The notes: generated from the sequence alone by a model not told the origin. A stretch of 64,000 nt of DNA from Aminobacter sp. AP02 (GCF_003148805.1 NZ_QGGX01000006.1:62001-126000); one strand, 5' to 3'; counted from the first letter of the stretch, positions 18,278 to 27,399 are shown. Translations and numbers: made by a program.

Positions 18278-18385
18278 GAGCGCTGCGCGTCCGAATGGAT
18301 GCACAAAGGACGCTCCAGCTCATTGAACCTGCGCATCGCGCTTTCGAGAATCGACTCCGATTTTTGAGCCGACGCGATCCGGGAC
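18278..18385. repeat. Rhizobial palindromic intergenic repeat (RIME-like)
   Basis: The stretch reads like a dispersed Rhizobium/Mesorhizobium intergenic palindrome. One hairpin is GCGTCC (18287-18292) with GGACGC (18308-18313). A second is AATCG-ACTC-CGATT near 18350, in a GCGCATCGCG...GACGCGAT frame. I recognise the general pattern but cannot align it, so the family name is tentative. It lies between the phnD terminator and phnE1. Confidence 0.5.
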
Positions 18386-18399
18386 CGAACGGAAAATTC

Positions 18400-19350
18400 A
18401 TGACTATGCTCTCGGAAGCCGGCCTGACTGTCGAGCGCCACTGGCGCGAACTCGCCGGCCGCCGCCGCCTGCACACCATAGGCGGCCTGATCCTGTTGTT
18501 TGTCGCCTTGTCGGGGTCGCTCTGGTTCGCCAATGAAATCAATGCCGGCAAGTTCTTCGACCGCCTGCCGCATTTCTTCGACTTCACCGACCAGCTGATG
18601 CCGCGCGATCCCTATGAGATCGGCCGCGCGCTCTTCGACCTGCCCTCGCCCTATGCCGACGGCAGCCTGAAATTCGACTACCCCGAGGGCCGTGTCCACC
18701 TGTTTGGTGCCTTCTACATGCCCGAATATGTCTACAAGATGCTGGAAACGATCAACATTGCGCTGGTCTCCACGATCATCGGATTCGCCTTCGGCTTCGT
18801 GCTTTGCTTCCTTGCCGCGTCCAATCTGGTAACGCAGCGCTGGCTGCGCTTTTTCGTGCGCCGCTTCCTCGAAATCCTGCGCGCCTTCCCTGAAATCGTC
18901 ATCGCCGGCTTCTTCCTAGCCATCCTGTCGATGGGTCCTATTCCGGCGATCATCGCGGTGTCGCTGCACACCATCGGCGCTCTCGGCAAGTTGTTCTTCG
19001 AGGTCGTCGAGAATGCCGACATGAAGGCCGACGAGGGCCTGCGCGCTGTCGGCGGCAACTGGCCCGAGCGTGTCTGGTTCGGCATCGTGCCGCAGGTCAT
19101 GCCCAACTTCCTGAGCTATGCGCTGCTGCGGCTCGAAATCAATGTCCGCGCCTCGACCATCATCGGCGCGGTTGGCGGCGGCGGCATAGGCGAAGCCCTG
19201 CGGCTGTCCATCAGCCGCAACCACGAAGCCAAGACGCTGGCCATCATCCTGTTGTTGTTTTGCACCATCGTTGCCGTCGACCAGCTGTCGGCCTGGCTGC
19301 GCAAGAAACTGGTCGGCGAGCAGGCATTTGCCTTCGGCCGCGGGGACTAA
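18400..19350 (+). CDS. phnE1: Phosphonate ABC transporter permease PhnE1
   Basis: A 316-residue inner-membrane permease. TM1 is at about 25-45 (TIGGLILLFVALSGSLWFA). A periplasmic loop and BPD_transp_1 spans follow, with the loop DEGLRAVGGNWPERVWFGIVP contacting PhnC. ATG at 18400 (MTMLSEAGL) avoids 35 in-frame codons that fall within the intergenic repeat. It works with PhnE2 as a heterodimer; phnE2 starts 3 nt after its stop. Confidence 0.9.
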   Translation: MTMLSEAGLTVERHWRELAGRRRLHTIGGLILLFVALSGSLWFANEINAGKFFDRLPHFFDFTDQLMPRDPYEIGRALFDLPSPYADGSLKFDYPEGRVHLFGAFYMPEYVYKMLETINIALVSTIIGFAFGFVLCFLAASNLVTQRWLRFFVRRFLEILRAFPEIVIAGFFLAILSMGPIPAIIAVSLHTIGALGKLFFEVVENADMKADEGLRAVGGNWPERVWFGIVPQVMPNFLSYALLRLEINVRASTIIGAVGGGGIGEALRLSISRNHEAKTLAIILLLFCTIVAVDQLSAWLRKKLVGEQAFAFGRGD

Positions 19351-19353
19351 GAC

Positions 19354-20739
19354 ATGACCACGCTTTCCCTCACCGATATTCAGGCGATCTCGGAGCGCCA
19401 TCCCGACGTTTTCGCAAGCTCATGGCGCAAACGCCTGACCGGATGGGCCGTGGGCGCGGGCTTTGTCGCCTATCTCGCCTTCGCCTGGTGGTTCTTCGCT
19501 GTCGGCGCCGTGATGGCCGGGGGCAACTGGGGCATCGCAGGAACATATCTCGCCGACTGGGTGAGCTATGAGATACGCCCGCAAGTCGCTTTCAAGGATG
19601 GACATCTCGAGGTCAGCTATCCGCGCTTTTCATCCTACCGCCCCGACCGCCACCCCGACTGGCTCGACATCACGCAGCCGGCCGGTGCGACGATCGCCGG
19701 CAACAAGGCACCGGCCGACCGCGTCGTCGCCTATATCGGCGGCACCACACAAATCGACATCGCTGCCCAGCGCGTCGTTGTCAGCCACGGCGGCCAGACC
19801 CTCGACGTGACCATCGTGCCGCGCCAGAGCATCTCGGTCGCCGGTGCGCTGCCCATCTGGGCAACGCAAAAGGCCCCGGGCGAAAAGATCCTTGCCGATT
19901 TCGGTTTTGCCGGCGGCCTCCAGATCGACGAGGAAGACGTCAAGATCCGCCACCGCTTCTTCGGCTGGGAGAACTTCTTCTTCGACGCCAACTCGCCTTT
20001 CTGGGGCATGTCGACAAGCGAGGTCGTCTCGCTGATGACGTCCGACCAACGCCTCGACCCCAAAATGTCGAACGCCGCACTTGCGTGGGACAATATCGTC
20101 AACAACTCGGAGTGGCAGCATGGCGATGTCTGGCTGAAGCTCATGCAGACCATCGTCATGGCCTTCGTCGGAACGCTGTTTGCCAGTGTGCTCGCCTTTC
20201 CGCTCGCCTTCCTGGCGGCGCGCAACATCACCCAGAACCGTCTCGTCAACCAGGTCACCAAGCGCTTCTTCGACTTCCTGCGCTCGGTCGACATGCTGAT
20301 CTGGGCGCTGTTTTTCACCCGCGCCTTCGGCCCCGGCCCCATCGCGGGCATATCGGCGATTTTCTTCACCGACACCGGCACATTCGGCAAGCTTTACTCG
20401 GAAGCCCTGGAAAACATCGACGACAAGCAACGCGAGGGCATGCGCTCGGTTGGCGCCTCGCCAGCGTCCGTCCAGCGCTACGGTGTGGTGCCGCAGGTAC
20501 TGCCGGTGCTGATCAGCCAATCGCTCTATTTCTGGGAATCGAACACACGGTCGGCCACCATCATCGGCGCAGTCGGCGCCGGCGGCATCGGCCTCAAGCT
20601 ATGGGAAGCGATGCGCACCAACTCCGACTGGGAGAACGTCGCCTACATGGTGCTGCTCATCCTGATCGTGGTGTTCGTCTTCGACAATATCTCCACCGCA
20701 TTGCGCCAGCGCCTGATCGGTGGGAAGGCCAGCCACTGA
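19354..20739 (+). CDS. phnE2: Phosphonate ABC transporter permease PhnE2 (long form)
   Basis: A 461-residue permease, about 150-180 residues longer than PhnE1. TM1 is near residues 32-52. Residues about 60-255 form a large periplasmic insert of mainly beta-type sequence. The other TM spans begin at about 265 (IVMAFVGTLFASVLAFPLAF). The EAA-type loop is QREGMRSVGASPASVQRYGVVP. The insert is not needed for the basic permease fold and may contact PhnD. 102 bp separate it from the DUF1045 gene. Confidence 0.9.
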   Translation: MTTLSLTDIQAISERHPDVFASSWRKRLTGWAVGAGFVAYLAFAWWFFAVGAVMAGGNWGIAGTYLADWVSYEIRPQVAFKDGHLEVSYPRFSSYRPDRHPDWLDITQPAGATIAGNKAPADRVVAYIGGTTQIDIAAQRVVVSHGGQTLDVTIVPRQSISVAGALPIWATQKAPGEKILADFGFAGGLQIDEEDVKIRHRFFGWENFFFDANSPFWGMSTSEVVSLMTSDQRLDPKMSNAALAWDNIVNNSEWQHGDVWLKLMQTIVMAFVGTLFASVLAFPLAFLAARNITQNRLVNQVTKRFFDFLRSVDMLIWALFFTRAFGPGPIAGISAIFFTDTGTFGKLYSEALENIDDKQREGMRSVGASPASVQRYGVVPQVLPVLISQSLYFWESNTRSATIIGAVGAGGIGLKLWEAMRTNSDWENVAYMVLLILIVVFVFDNISTALRQRLIGGKASH

Positions 20740-20841
20740 ACATCTGTGGCCGGCCATTGCAAATCTTGAGAAGTCGGCCACTACTTCGTCAAACTGTCAC
20801 GCAAATCGTTTATCGGGCAATCGCCTCGGGGAATTCGCGCC

Positions 20842-21549
20842 ATGCGCTACGCCATTTATTTCACGCCCGACCATGACGACCACCTCTGTCGCATCGCTAC
20901 TGGCTGGCTCGGGCGCGACGCGTTTGGCGGTGCCGTGACCCGCGCCAGAGCTTTCGGGGACCTGTCGGCGGCGGAAGTCGCGTTTCATACGGCATCGGCG
21001 CGTCGCTACGGCTTTCACGCCACGCTCAAGGCGCCGTTCCGCCTCGCCGACGGCACTTCCGAGACGTTGTTGATCGATGCCGTTGCCGCTTTTGCCAACG
21101 ACGCAGCGCCGTTCGAAATCCCGCGCCTGAAGCTCGCCCAGATCGACGGTTTCTTCGCACTCGTTCCCGCCGCCCCTCTGCCGACGCTCGACCGCTTCGC
21201 CGGCGATGTGGTCAAAGCCTTCGAGCCGTTCCGTGCACCGTTGAGCGACGCCGAGATCGCCAGACGCAACCCCGAGGCCCTGTCGCCGCAGGAACACGCC
21301 AACCTCAGCCGCTGGGGCTATCCCTACGTCTTCGACACCTTCCGTTTCCACATGACGCTGACCGGCCGCGTGGCAGCCGAGGAAGCACCGCGCGTGCGCG
21401 CCGCGATCGAGGAATGCCTGGGCAATGTGCTCGACAAGCCGGTGCCGGTTGACGGCCTCGCGCTATTCGTCGAGCCCACCACCGGTGCGCCATTCGAGGT
21501 GCGCGCCTATCGAGCGCTGGGCAATCAAGCTGAAAGAAAGACCGCCTGA
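20842..21549 (+). CDS. DUF1045 phosphonate-operon protein, 2H phosphoesterase-like
   Basis: A 235-residue DUF1045 (Phn-operon protein) family member. Two HxT motifs, H59-A-T61 and H170-M-T172, are spaced as in LigT/2H phosphoesterases, which open cyclic phosphates. The C-P lyase product is a ribose 1,2-cyclic phosphate normally opened by PhnP. No phnP is visible here, so this protein may do that step; that is inference. One base separates its stop from phnM. Confidence 0.85.
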   Translation: MRYAIYFTPDHDDHLCRIATGWLGRDAFGGAVTRARAFGDLSAAEVAFHTASARRYGFHATLKAPFRLADGTSETLLIDAVAAFANDAAPFEIPRLKLAQIDGFFALVPAAPLPTLDRFAGDVVKAFEPFRAPLSDAEIARRNPEALSPQEHANLSRWGYPYVFDTFRFHMTLTGRVAAEEAPRVRAAIEECLGNVLDKPVPVDGLALFVEPTTGAPFEVRAYRALGNQAERKTA

Positions 21550-21550
21550 G

Positions 21551-22687
21551 ATGACCGATCTTGTTTTGAAAAACGCCCGCATCGTTCTGGCCGATACCGT
21601 AATCGATGGTTCGATCGTGGTGCGCGACGGTAAGATCGCCGAAATCTCGACCGGCTCAAGCTCTGTCGGCGAAGACATGGGCGGCGACTTCGTCATTCCT
21701 GGCCTGGTCGAACTCCACACCGACCACCTCGAAGGTCACTATGCGCCGCGCCCGCGCGTGCGCTGGAACCCGATCGCCGCCGTACTTGCGCATGACGCAC
21801 AGGTCGCGACCGCCGGAATCACCACCGTGTTCGACGCGCTGCGCGTCGGCATGGACGAGGACGCGGAAATGGGCGCCGACGACATGCGCAAGCTGGCCGA
21901 CGCCATCGAAGACAGCGTACGCGCGGACCGCGTCCGTGCCGATCACTTCATCCACCTGCGTTGTGAAGTCTCAGCCGGTGATTGCCAGCAAGGCTTCGCC
22001 TTCTTCGACGGCGACGAGCGCGTCAAGCTCGCCTCGCTCATGGACCACGCGCCGGGCCAGCGCCAGTTCGTCGACCTCGAGACCTATGCCTACTACTACC
22101 AGCGCAAGCTCAAGCTGAACGACGTCGAGTTCCGGGTCTTCTGCGACAAGCGCATGGGCGACTCGGCCCGTAACTCCCGGGCGAACCGCGATGTCATTTC
22201 CGCGGCCTGCCATGCGCGTGGCATCGTTTTGGCGAGCCATGACGATGCCACGACAGCCCATGTCGACGAGGCGATCGCCCAAGGCATCCGTGTTGCTGAA
22301 TTCCCCACCACGCTGGAAGCGGCAAACGCCTCCAAGGGTGCAGGCCTTGGCGTGTTGATGGGCGCGCCCAACGTCATGCGCGGCGCCTCTCATTCGGGCA
22401 ACGTGTCCGCACGCGCGCTAGCCGAGCATGGCCTGCTCGACATCCTGTCATCGGACTACATCCCCTTCAGCCTGATCCAGTCGGCGTTCTTCCTTGGCGA
22501 AGTCGTTGACGGCATTTCGCTGCCGCAGGCTGTCGCCATGGTGTCGAAGAACCCGGCCGATGCCGTCGGCCTGACCGACCGTGGCGTTATCGAAGCCGGA
22601 CGCCGTGCCGACCTGGTGCGCGTGCGGGTCGACGAGCATGTACCCGTCGTTCGCACCGTCTGGCGCGAAGGCAACCGCGTGGCCTGA
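21551..22687 (+). CDS. phnM: Alpha-D-ribose 1-methylphosphonate 5-triphosphate diphosphatase
   Basis: A 378-residue amidohydrolase-fold enzyme that removes pyrophosphate from the ribosyl-phosphonate triphosphate, between PhnGHIL and PhnJ. Motifs: VELHTDHLEGHYAPRP (metal-binding HTDH), HDDATTAHVDEA and LSSDYIPFSLIQ. ATG at 21551 (MTDLVLKNARIVL) follows the DUF1045 stop; an extension to 21425 lies inside that gene. It ends 4 bp before the convergent XRE gene. Confidence 0.93.
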   Translation: MTDLVLKNARIVLADTVIDGSIVVRDGKIAEISTGSSSVGEDMGGDFVIPGLVELHTDHLEGHYAPRPRVRWNPIAAVLAHDAQVATAGITTVFDALRVGMDEDAEMGADDMRKLADAIEDSVRADRVRADHFIHLRCEVSAGDCQQGFAFFDGDERVKLASLMDHAPGQRQFVDLETYAYYYQRKLKLNDVEFRVFCDKRMGDSARNSRANRDVISAACHARGIVLASHDDATTAHVDEAIAQGIRVAEFPTTLEAANASKGAGLGVLMGAPNVMRGASHSGNVSARALAEHGLLDILSSDYIPFSLIQSAFFLGEVVDGISLPQAVAMVSKNPADAVGLTDRGVIEAGRRADLVRVRVDEHVPVVRTVWREGNRVA

Positions 22688-22691
22688 TCGC

Positions 22692-23315
22692 TCAGGCCTC
22701 GACCTTCTCTTCGTCGTTGAGGCCGATGAGGGTCTGTTCCATGTCGGGTTCGTCGCCGGAACAAATGCACAGCATTTCGGCGTCGCCCTCGCCTACCGAC
22801 AGGTAGGCGTGGCCCATAGTGGAATCGATGTAAACGCTCTCGCCCTGCTTGAGGCGCACCGGCGCATATTGCTCGGTGTGGACCTCGATCTCGCCCTTCA
22901 GCACGAACAGGAACTCCTCGCCGGCGTGCTGGGTCAGCGGGCCGAACTGCTCCAGAGTTCGCGCCCGGGCGCCTGCGATGATCGGCACCATGCGCTTTCG
23001 CACCAGATCGGTGGCGAGATAATAGTAGTCATAGTTCCGCGTCAGCTGGCGAAGCGTCGTCGTCTTCGTCGTGACCGAACGTCGGGTGCGGGCCGAAGGC
23101 TGCTTTGAATCGCCGCTCAACAACTCGGTGACATGGATACCGAGCCCGCCGCAGATCTGCAGCAGCTTGTCGTAGGTCAGCGACATCTGGTCGTTTTCAA
23201 CCTTCGACAGCGTCGAAACGGCGACACCGGTCAGATGGCTGACATCCTGCAGCGTCCAGCCGTGCTGCCTTCTGAGGTTTCGCAGGCAGTCGCCCAGATT
23301 CGGTTGTTCCGACAT
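22692..23315 (-). CDS. XRE-family regulator with C-terminal cupin
   Basis: A 207-residue regulator. Residues about 5-65 form a Cro/C1-type helix-turn-helix (HGWTLQDVSHLTGVAVSTLSKVEN). Residues about 110-190 form a cupin (QHAGEEFLFVLKGEIEVH...), a layout common in regulators of amine and amino-acid catabolism such as PuuR. The ATG at 23315 has GGAG 6 nt upstream; a second ATG at 23327 is poorer. Divergent from an oxidase gene, with a perfect inverted repeat between them that it may bind. Confidence 0.88.
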   Translation of the reverse strand: MSEQPNLGDCLRNLRRQHGWTLQDVSHLTGVAVSTLSKVENDQMSLTYDKLLQICGGLGIHVTELLSGDSKQPSARTRRSVTTKTTTLRQLTRNYDYYYLATDLVRKRMVPIIAGARARTLEQFGPLTQHAGEEFLFVLKGEIEVHTEQYAPVRLKQGESVYIDSTMGHAYLSVGEGDAEMLCICSGDEPDMEQTLIGLNDEEKVEA

Positions 23316-23375
23316 GGCTATCTCCATCCCCCATGATTCAGTAGCTATTCCAACTCTTTCCGCATCGCAAGATTC

Positions 23376-23407
23376 GTCAATAATTTTCCTATGCGCTAAT
23401 TATTGAC
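23376..23407. promoter_or_regulatory. Perfect inverted repeat, likely operator of the XRE-cupin regulator
   Basis: GTCAATAATT (23376-23385) and AATTATTGAC (23398-23407) are exact inverted copies with a 12-base spacer. They lie in an AT-rich stretch between the two divergent starts. The position allows control of both genes. Confidence 0.6.
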
Positions 23408-23418
23408 TGCATTCGAAA

Positions 23419-24588
23419 ATGATTTTACCAATGACCATGCATTCCAGTTCCCGCACCCAAAATGTCATTGTCATTGGTGGAGGCATTGCCGGCCTCTCGC
23501 TTGCAGCCACCGTCCAGCAATGGGCTCAGGTCACGGTGATCGAACGCGAAACCCAGCTCGGCTATCACGCCAGCGGACGCTCCGCCGCGCTGTTTTCCGA
23601 GACCTATGGCAACGCGACCGTGCGCGCGCTTTCGGTGGCGAGCCGGCAGGCCATCATTGACGGCGGCTTTGTCGAGCACGTCAGGGGCGCCCTGCATTTC
23701 GGCGGTCCTGATGACACCGACGCCATCGACCATCTGGCCGAGGAACAAAAGGCCCTGGTGCCCAGCGTACGGCGCCTGTCGCCGGACGAAGTGGCGGCCA
23801 TGGTTCCAGCCATCTCGGCGGATCGGACCTGCGGCGCGGTCTACGAGCCCGGCGCGGTCGACATCGACACCGGCAAGATGGTCCAGGCCCAGGCATCTGC
23901 GCTCAAGGCCGCTGGCGGCAGCATCGTCACCGGTGCGGAAGTCCTGGAAATTTCGCGCGTCGCTAACGGCTACAGTGTCGCGACCACGTCAGGCGCCTAT
24001 CATGCGGACATCGTCGTCAACGCCGCCGGCGCCTGGGTCGACGTCATCGCCGAACGCGCCGGCCTTGTCGGCCTCGGCTTCGCACCCAAGCGGCGCACCG
24101 CCTTCCTGTTCGACCCGCCCGCCGGCCTCGACGTTCGCAACTGGCCCCTGGTCGTCGACCTGCACGAGCGTTTCTACTTCAAGCCGGACGCCAGCCGCCT
24201 GATCGGCTCGCTCGCCGACGAGACAGACTCGGCTCCTTGCGACGCCTATCCCGAAGACATCGACATTGCCACCGCCGCCTACAACATCGAGGAAGCGACG
24301 GGCCTCAATGTTGGCCGTCCCTCGACCCCATGGGCCGGCCTGCGCACCTTTTCGCCCGACCGCACGCCGGTCGCGGGCTTCGATCCGCGCCTGCCCGGCT
24401 TCTTCTGGCTCGGCGGCCAGGGTGGCTACGGCTTCCAGGTTTCGCTGACGCTCGCCCGCCTGGGCTCGGCGATGATGCGCGGCGAGCCGATGCCGGATGA
24501 CCTCGCCGAACTGGGCCTGACCTTTGGCGCGCTGGCGCCTGACCGTTTTCTCGAAGAAGCACGCGCCGAGAACGCCGCGAGCACCTAG
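23419..24588 (+). CDS. FAD-dependent amino-acid oxidase (DAO family)
   Basis: A 389-residue DAO-fold flavoprotein. The N-terminal Rossmann motif VIVIGGGIAGLSLA binds FAD, followed by the conserved GYHASGRSAALFSETYGN. The C-terminal GLRTFSPDRTPVAGFDPRLPG and FWLGGQGGYGFQ are the late FAD contacts of glycine/D-amino-acid oxidases. Starts at 23419, 23431 and 23437 are all possible; none has a clear ribosome-binding site. It is followed by a peptide-binding protein and a serine hydrolase on the same strand, which suggests breakdown of D-amino-acid-containing compounds. Confidence 0.82.
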   Translation: MILPMTMHSSSRTQNVIVIGGGIAGLSLAATVQQWAQVTVIERETQLGYHASGRSAALFSETYGNATVRALSVASRQAIIDGGFVEHVRGALHFGGPDDTDAIDHLAEEQKALVPSVRRLSPDEVAAMVPAISADRTCGAVYEPGAVDIDTGKMVQAQASALKAAGGSIVTGAEVLEISRVANGYSVATTSGAYHADIVVNAAGAWVDVIAERAGLVGLGFAPKRRTAFLFDPPAGLDVRNWPLVVDLHERFYFKPDASRLIGSLADETDSAPCDAYPEDIDIATAAYNIEEATGLNVGRPSTPWAGLRTFSPDRTPVAGFDPRLPGFFWLGGQGGYGFQVSLTLARLGSAMMRGEPMPDDLAELGLTFGALAPDRFLEEARAENAAST

Positions 24589-24662
24589 ACTCAATCCAAA
24601 GGAATGTTGGTGCGTGGGAGGAGAACCGCGCGGCAGCATCATCAAGCAAGGGAGCGATTGGA

Positions 24663-26261
24663 ATGACATCATCAGGCGGGATTTTGCGCACAGCGCTTGT
24701 AGCCTCGACAATGCTGTTTGGCGGCCAGGCCTACGCCAAGACGCTGATTTACTGCTCGGAGGCCAGCCCCGAGACCTTCAACCCGATGCTGACGGCCGCC
24801 GACTCCACCATGGATGCGGCCGCCAAGACGATCTTCAACCGCCTCGTCGAATTCAAGCCGGGAACCACGGAAGTCGGACCTGCGCTCGCAGAGAAATGGG
24901 ACGTCTCCGAAGACGGCAAGGTCTACACGTTCCATCTCCGCAAGGGCGTCAAGTTCCACTCCAACGAAACGTTCACGCCTTCCCGCGACTTCAACGCCGA
25001 CGACGTGCTCTACACCTTTGAGCGCCAGCGCGACACCACCAACCCCTATCACAAGCTGGCGAATGCCTCCTACGAGTACTTCTATGGCCTCGGAATGGGC
25101 CAGATGATCGAGAAGATCGAGAAGGTCAACGACTACACCGTGCGCTTCACGCTGACGGCGCCGAACGTCACCTTCCTCGCCGGCGTAGCACTCGACTATC
25201 TCTCCATCCTCTCGCTCGAGCAGACCGAAAAGATGGTCGCCGCCGGTACGCCCGAACTGATCGACCAGAAGCCGGTCGGCACCGGACCTTTCGTGCTGCA
25301 GGCCTATCAGCAGGACGCGCAGATCCGCTACGCCGCCAACAAGGACTACTGGAACGGTGCGCCGAAGATCGACACGCTGATCTTCGCCATCACGCCGGAG
25401 CCGGTCGTCCGCGTCACCCGCGTCAAGGCGAATGAATGCCAGGTCGCCGCGCCGCCCCCGGCTGCCGCGCTTGCGGAACTGAAGGATAATCCTGACGTCG
25501 ACATCCTGAGCCAGCCGGGCCAGAACATCGGCTCCGTCGGCTTCAACACCGAACACAAGCCGCTGGGCGACGTGCGCGTGCGCACTGCACTTGCCAAGGC
25601 GATCAACCGCCAGGCGATCGTCGAGGCCGTCTACCAGGGCGCGGGCAGCCTCGCCGGCAGCGTCGTACCGCCGATGCAGCTTGGCGCGGTGGCCGACGCG
25701 GCCATCGACTACGACCCCGAAGGCGCCAAGAAGCTGCTTGCGGAAGCGGGCCTGGATGCAGGCACCAACATCAAGCTTTGGGCGATGCCGGTGTCGCGCC
25801 CCTACAACCCAAATGCCCGCCGCATGGCCGAGATGATCCAGGCCGACTGGGCAGCCGTCGGTGTCAAGTCGGAGATCGTCACCTTCGAATGGGGTGAATA
25901 TCTCACCCGCACTGGCAAGGGCGAGCACGACGCCTATCTGCTCGGCGGATCGAGCGACAATGGCGACCCCGACAACATGCTGGCCTTTTCGTTTGCCTGC
26001 GACGGCGTGAAGGGTGGTTCGAACCGCTCGCGCTGGTGCAACGAGGATTTCGACAAGTTGCTCGAGGCCGGTCGTCTCACCGCCGATCCGGAGAAACGCG
26101 CCGAAATCTACCGCAAGGCCCAGGCCATCCTGAAGGCCGAGGTGCCGGAGGCTCCTATCGCCCACTCCGTCGTCTCGATCCCGGTGCGAAAGAGCGTGCT
26201 CAACTATGTGATGGATCCGTTCGGCCGGCAGAATTTCGCCGCCGTCGACATCGCCGAATAG
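24663..26261 (+). CDS. DppA-like peptide ABC transporter binding protein (orphan)
   Basis: A 532-residue SBP_bac_5 protein. A signal peptide ends near GGQAYA (about residue 25). KTLIYCSEASPETFNP follows and is nearly identical to the DppA dipeptide-binding N-terminus. VGTGPFVLQAYQQD is the family core motif. GGAG lies upstream of the ATG. No permease or ATPase is nearby, so it must use a transporter encoded elsewhere. Lies 74 bp after the oxidase gene and 28 bp before the serine hydrolase. Confidence 0.88.
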   Translation: MTSSGGILRTALVASTMLFGGQAYAKTLIYCSEASPETFNPMLTAADSTMDAAAKTIFNRLVEFKPGTTEVGPALAEKWDVSEDGKVYTFHLRKGVKFHSNETFTPSRDFNADDVLYTFERQRDTTNPYHKLANASYEYFYGLGMGQMIEKIEKVNDYTVRFTLTAPNVTFLAGVALDYLSILSLEQTEKMVAAGTPELIDQKPVGTGPFVLQAYQQDAQIRYAANKDYWNGAPKIDTLIFAITPEPVVRVTRVKANECQVAAPPPAAALAELKDNPDVDILSQPGQNIGSVGFNTEHKPLGDVRVRTALAKAINRQAIVEAVYQGAGSLAGSVVPPMQLGAVADAAIDYDPEGAKKLLAEAGLDAGTNIKLWAMPVSRPYNPNARRMAEMIQADWAAVGVKSEIVTFEWGEYLTRTGKGEHDAYLLGGSSDNGDPDNMLAFSFACDGVKGGSNRSRWCNEDFDKLLEAGRLTADPEKRAEIYRKAQAILKAEVPEAPIAHSVVSIPVRKSVLNYVMDPFGRQNFAAVDIAE

Positions 26262-26289
26262 TCCAGCACTTACCAAGGAGCAGACAGTC

Positions 26290-27393
26290 ATGCTCGAAGA
26301 CCTGAACCGTCTGCTTGAAACCTACCGTGCCGATGGCGCGGTAGGTGCCTCGTTGGCCTTCGCGCTTGGCGATGGTGAAACGGTCGCTGCCACCGCCGGC
26401 CTGTCCGACCGAACTCGCGACATTGCCGTTGCTCCTGACCAGCTGTTCAAGATCGGCAGCTGCACCAAGACCTTTGTCGCCGCCGCCGTGATGAAGCTTG
26501 CCGAAGAAGGCAAGGTCGATCTCGGCGGCCCGATCTCGGCATGGTTTCCCGACCTGCCCCGCTCGCATGAGGTTTCGGTGCGCCAGCTGATCAACCATCG
26601 CGGCGGCTTGCCCGAATTCGAATACGACATTCCCATGGACCCGACCCGGTCCTGGACGCCGACCCAGCTTGTCGACCTCGCCTTCAGCGTCGGCGGTCAG
26701 ACGGCACCCGGGGGGCCTGCGGTCTACAACAACACCGGCTACGTGCTTGCCGGCATGCTGATCGAGTCCGCTTCAGGTGTTACGCTTGGCGAATATGTCC
26801 GCCGCAAGGTACTTGAACCGCTTGGCCTCAATGACACCTGGTCGCCGGCGACCGAGAACTTCCCCGAGGAGCGCATGGTGCGTGGCTATTACCACCGCCC
26901 GAAACCCGCGCGCGATGCAGCGACGAGCCTCGCCGAGGGCCGCGAGATGTGGCGCATGGAGGGCGTACTGCCTTACTCCGACGAATTGCAGGATTCCTCG
27001 GATTGTTTCCCCTTCGCGGGCGCTTATGGCTGCGGCGACATGGTGTCGACGCCGACCGACATGGTGAACTTCATGCGGGCGCTGTTTTCCGGCCGCCTGT
27101 TGCCCGCCCCGCTGTTTCGCGAGATGAGTGAATCCCGCATCGCGGTGAGCTTCCCGGGAACCCGCATGCGTGAAACCGGTGCCGGCCTGTTCATGAGCAG
27201 CTATGCCGACCGCATGGCTTTCGGCCATCAGGGCAGCATTCCGGGCTACGTCACCGTCATGCAACATGAGCCGAAGTCGGGCCTGACGATCGCCATGACC
27301 AGCAATGCCGGCGCGGGCAACCGCCTCTCGTTCTACGCCAGTGGCCTGCACCCGGTGGTCGACCAGGCGATGCGAATTATCCTGCGGGGATAA
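26290..27393 (+). CDS. Serine hydrolase, beta-lactamase/D-aminopeptidase family
   Basis: A 367-residue class C beta-lactamase-like hydrolase. Catalytic motifs are S-x-x-K as SCTK near residue 60, Y-x-N as YNN near residue 149 and a HxG motif as HQG near residue 317, so the active site is complete. There is no signal peptide, so it is probably cytosolic. With a peptide-binding protein and an amino-acid oxidase upstream, a D-aminopeptidase or esterase role is plausible. Convergent with the next gene, 6 bp apart. Confidence 0.85.
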   Translation: MLEDLNRLLETYRADGAVGASLAFALGDGETVAATAGLSDRTRDIAVAPDQLFKIGSCTKTFVAAAVMKLAEEGKVDLGGPISAWFPDLPRSHEVSVRQLINHRGGLPEFEYDIPMDPTRSWTPTQLVDLAFSVGGQTAPGGPAVYNNTGYVLAGMLIESASGVTLGEYVRRKVLEPLGLNDTWSPATENFPEERMVRGYYHRPKPARDAATSLAEGREMWRMEGVLPYSDELQDSSDCFPFAGAYGCGDMVSTPTDMVNFMRALFSGRLLPAPLFREMSESRIAVSFPGTRMRETGAGLFMSSYADRMAFGHQGSIPGYVTVMQHEPKSGLTIAMTSNAGAGNRLSFYASGLHPVVDQAMRIILRG

Positions 27394-27399
27394 CGGACA

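Noticed and set aside
20783-20800. A third PHO box before the DUF1045 gene
   Set aside because: Only one CTGTCAC half-site is visible; the 11-bp-upstream partner is not recognisable.
24672-26291. 539-residue minus-strand frame
   Set aside because: Antisense to the DppA-like gene, which has a full signal peptide and family motifs.
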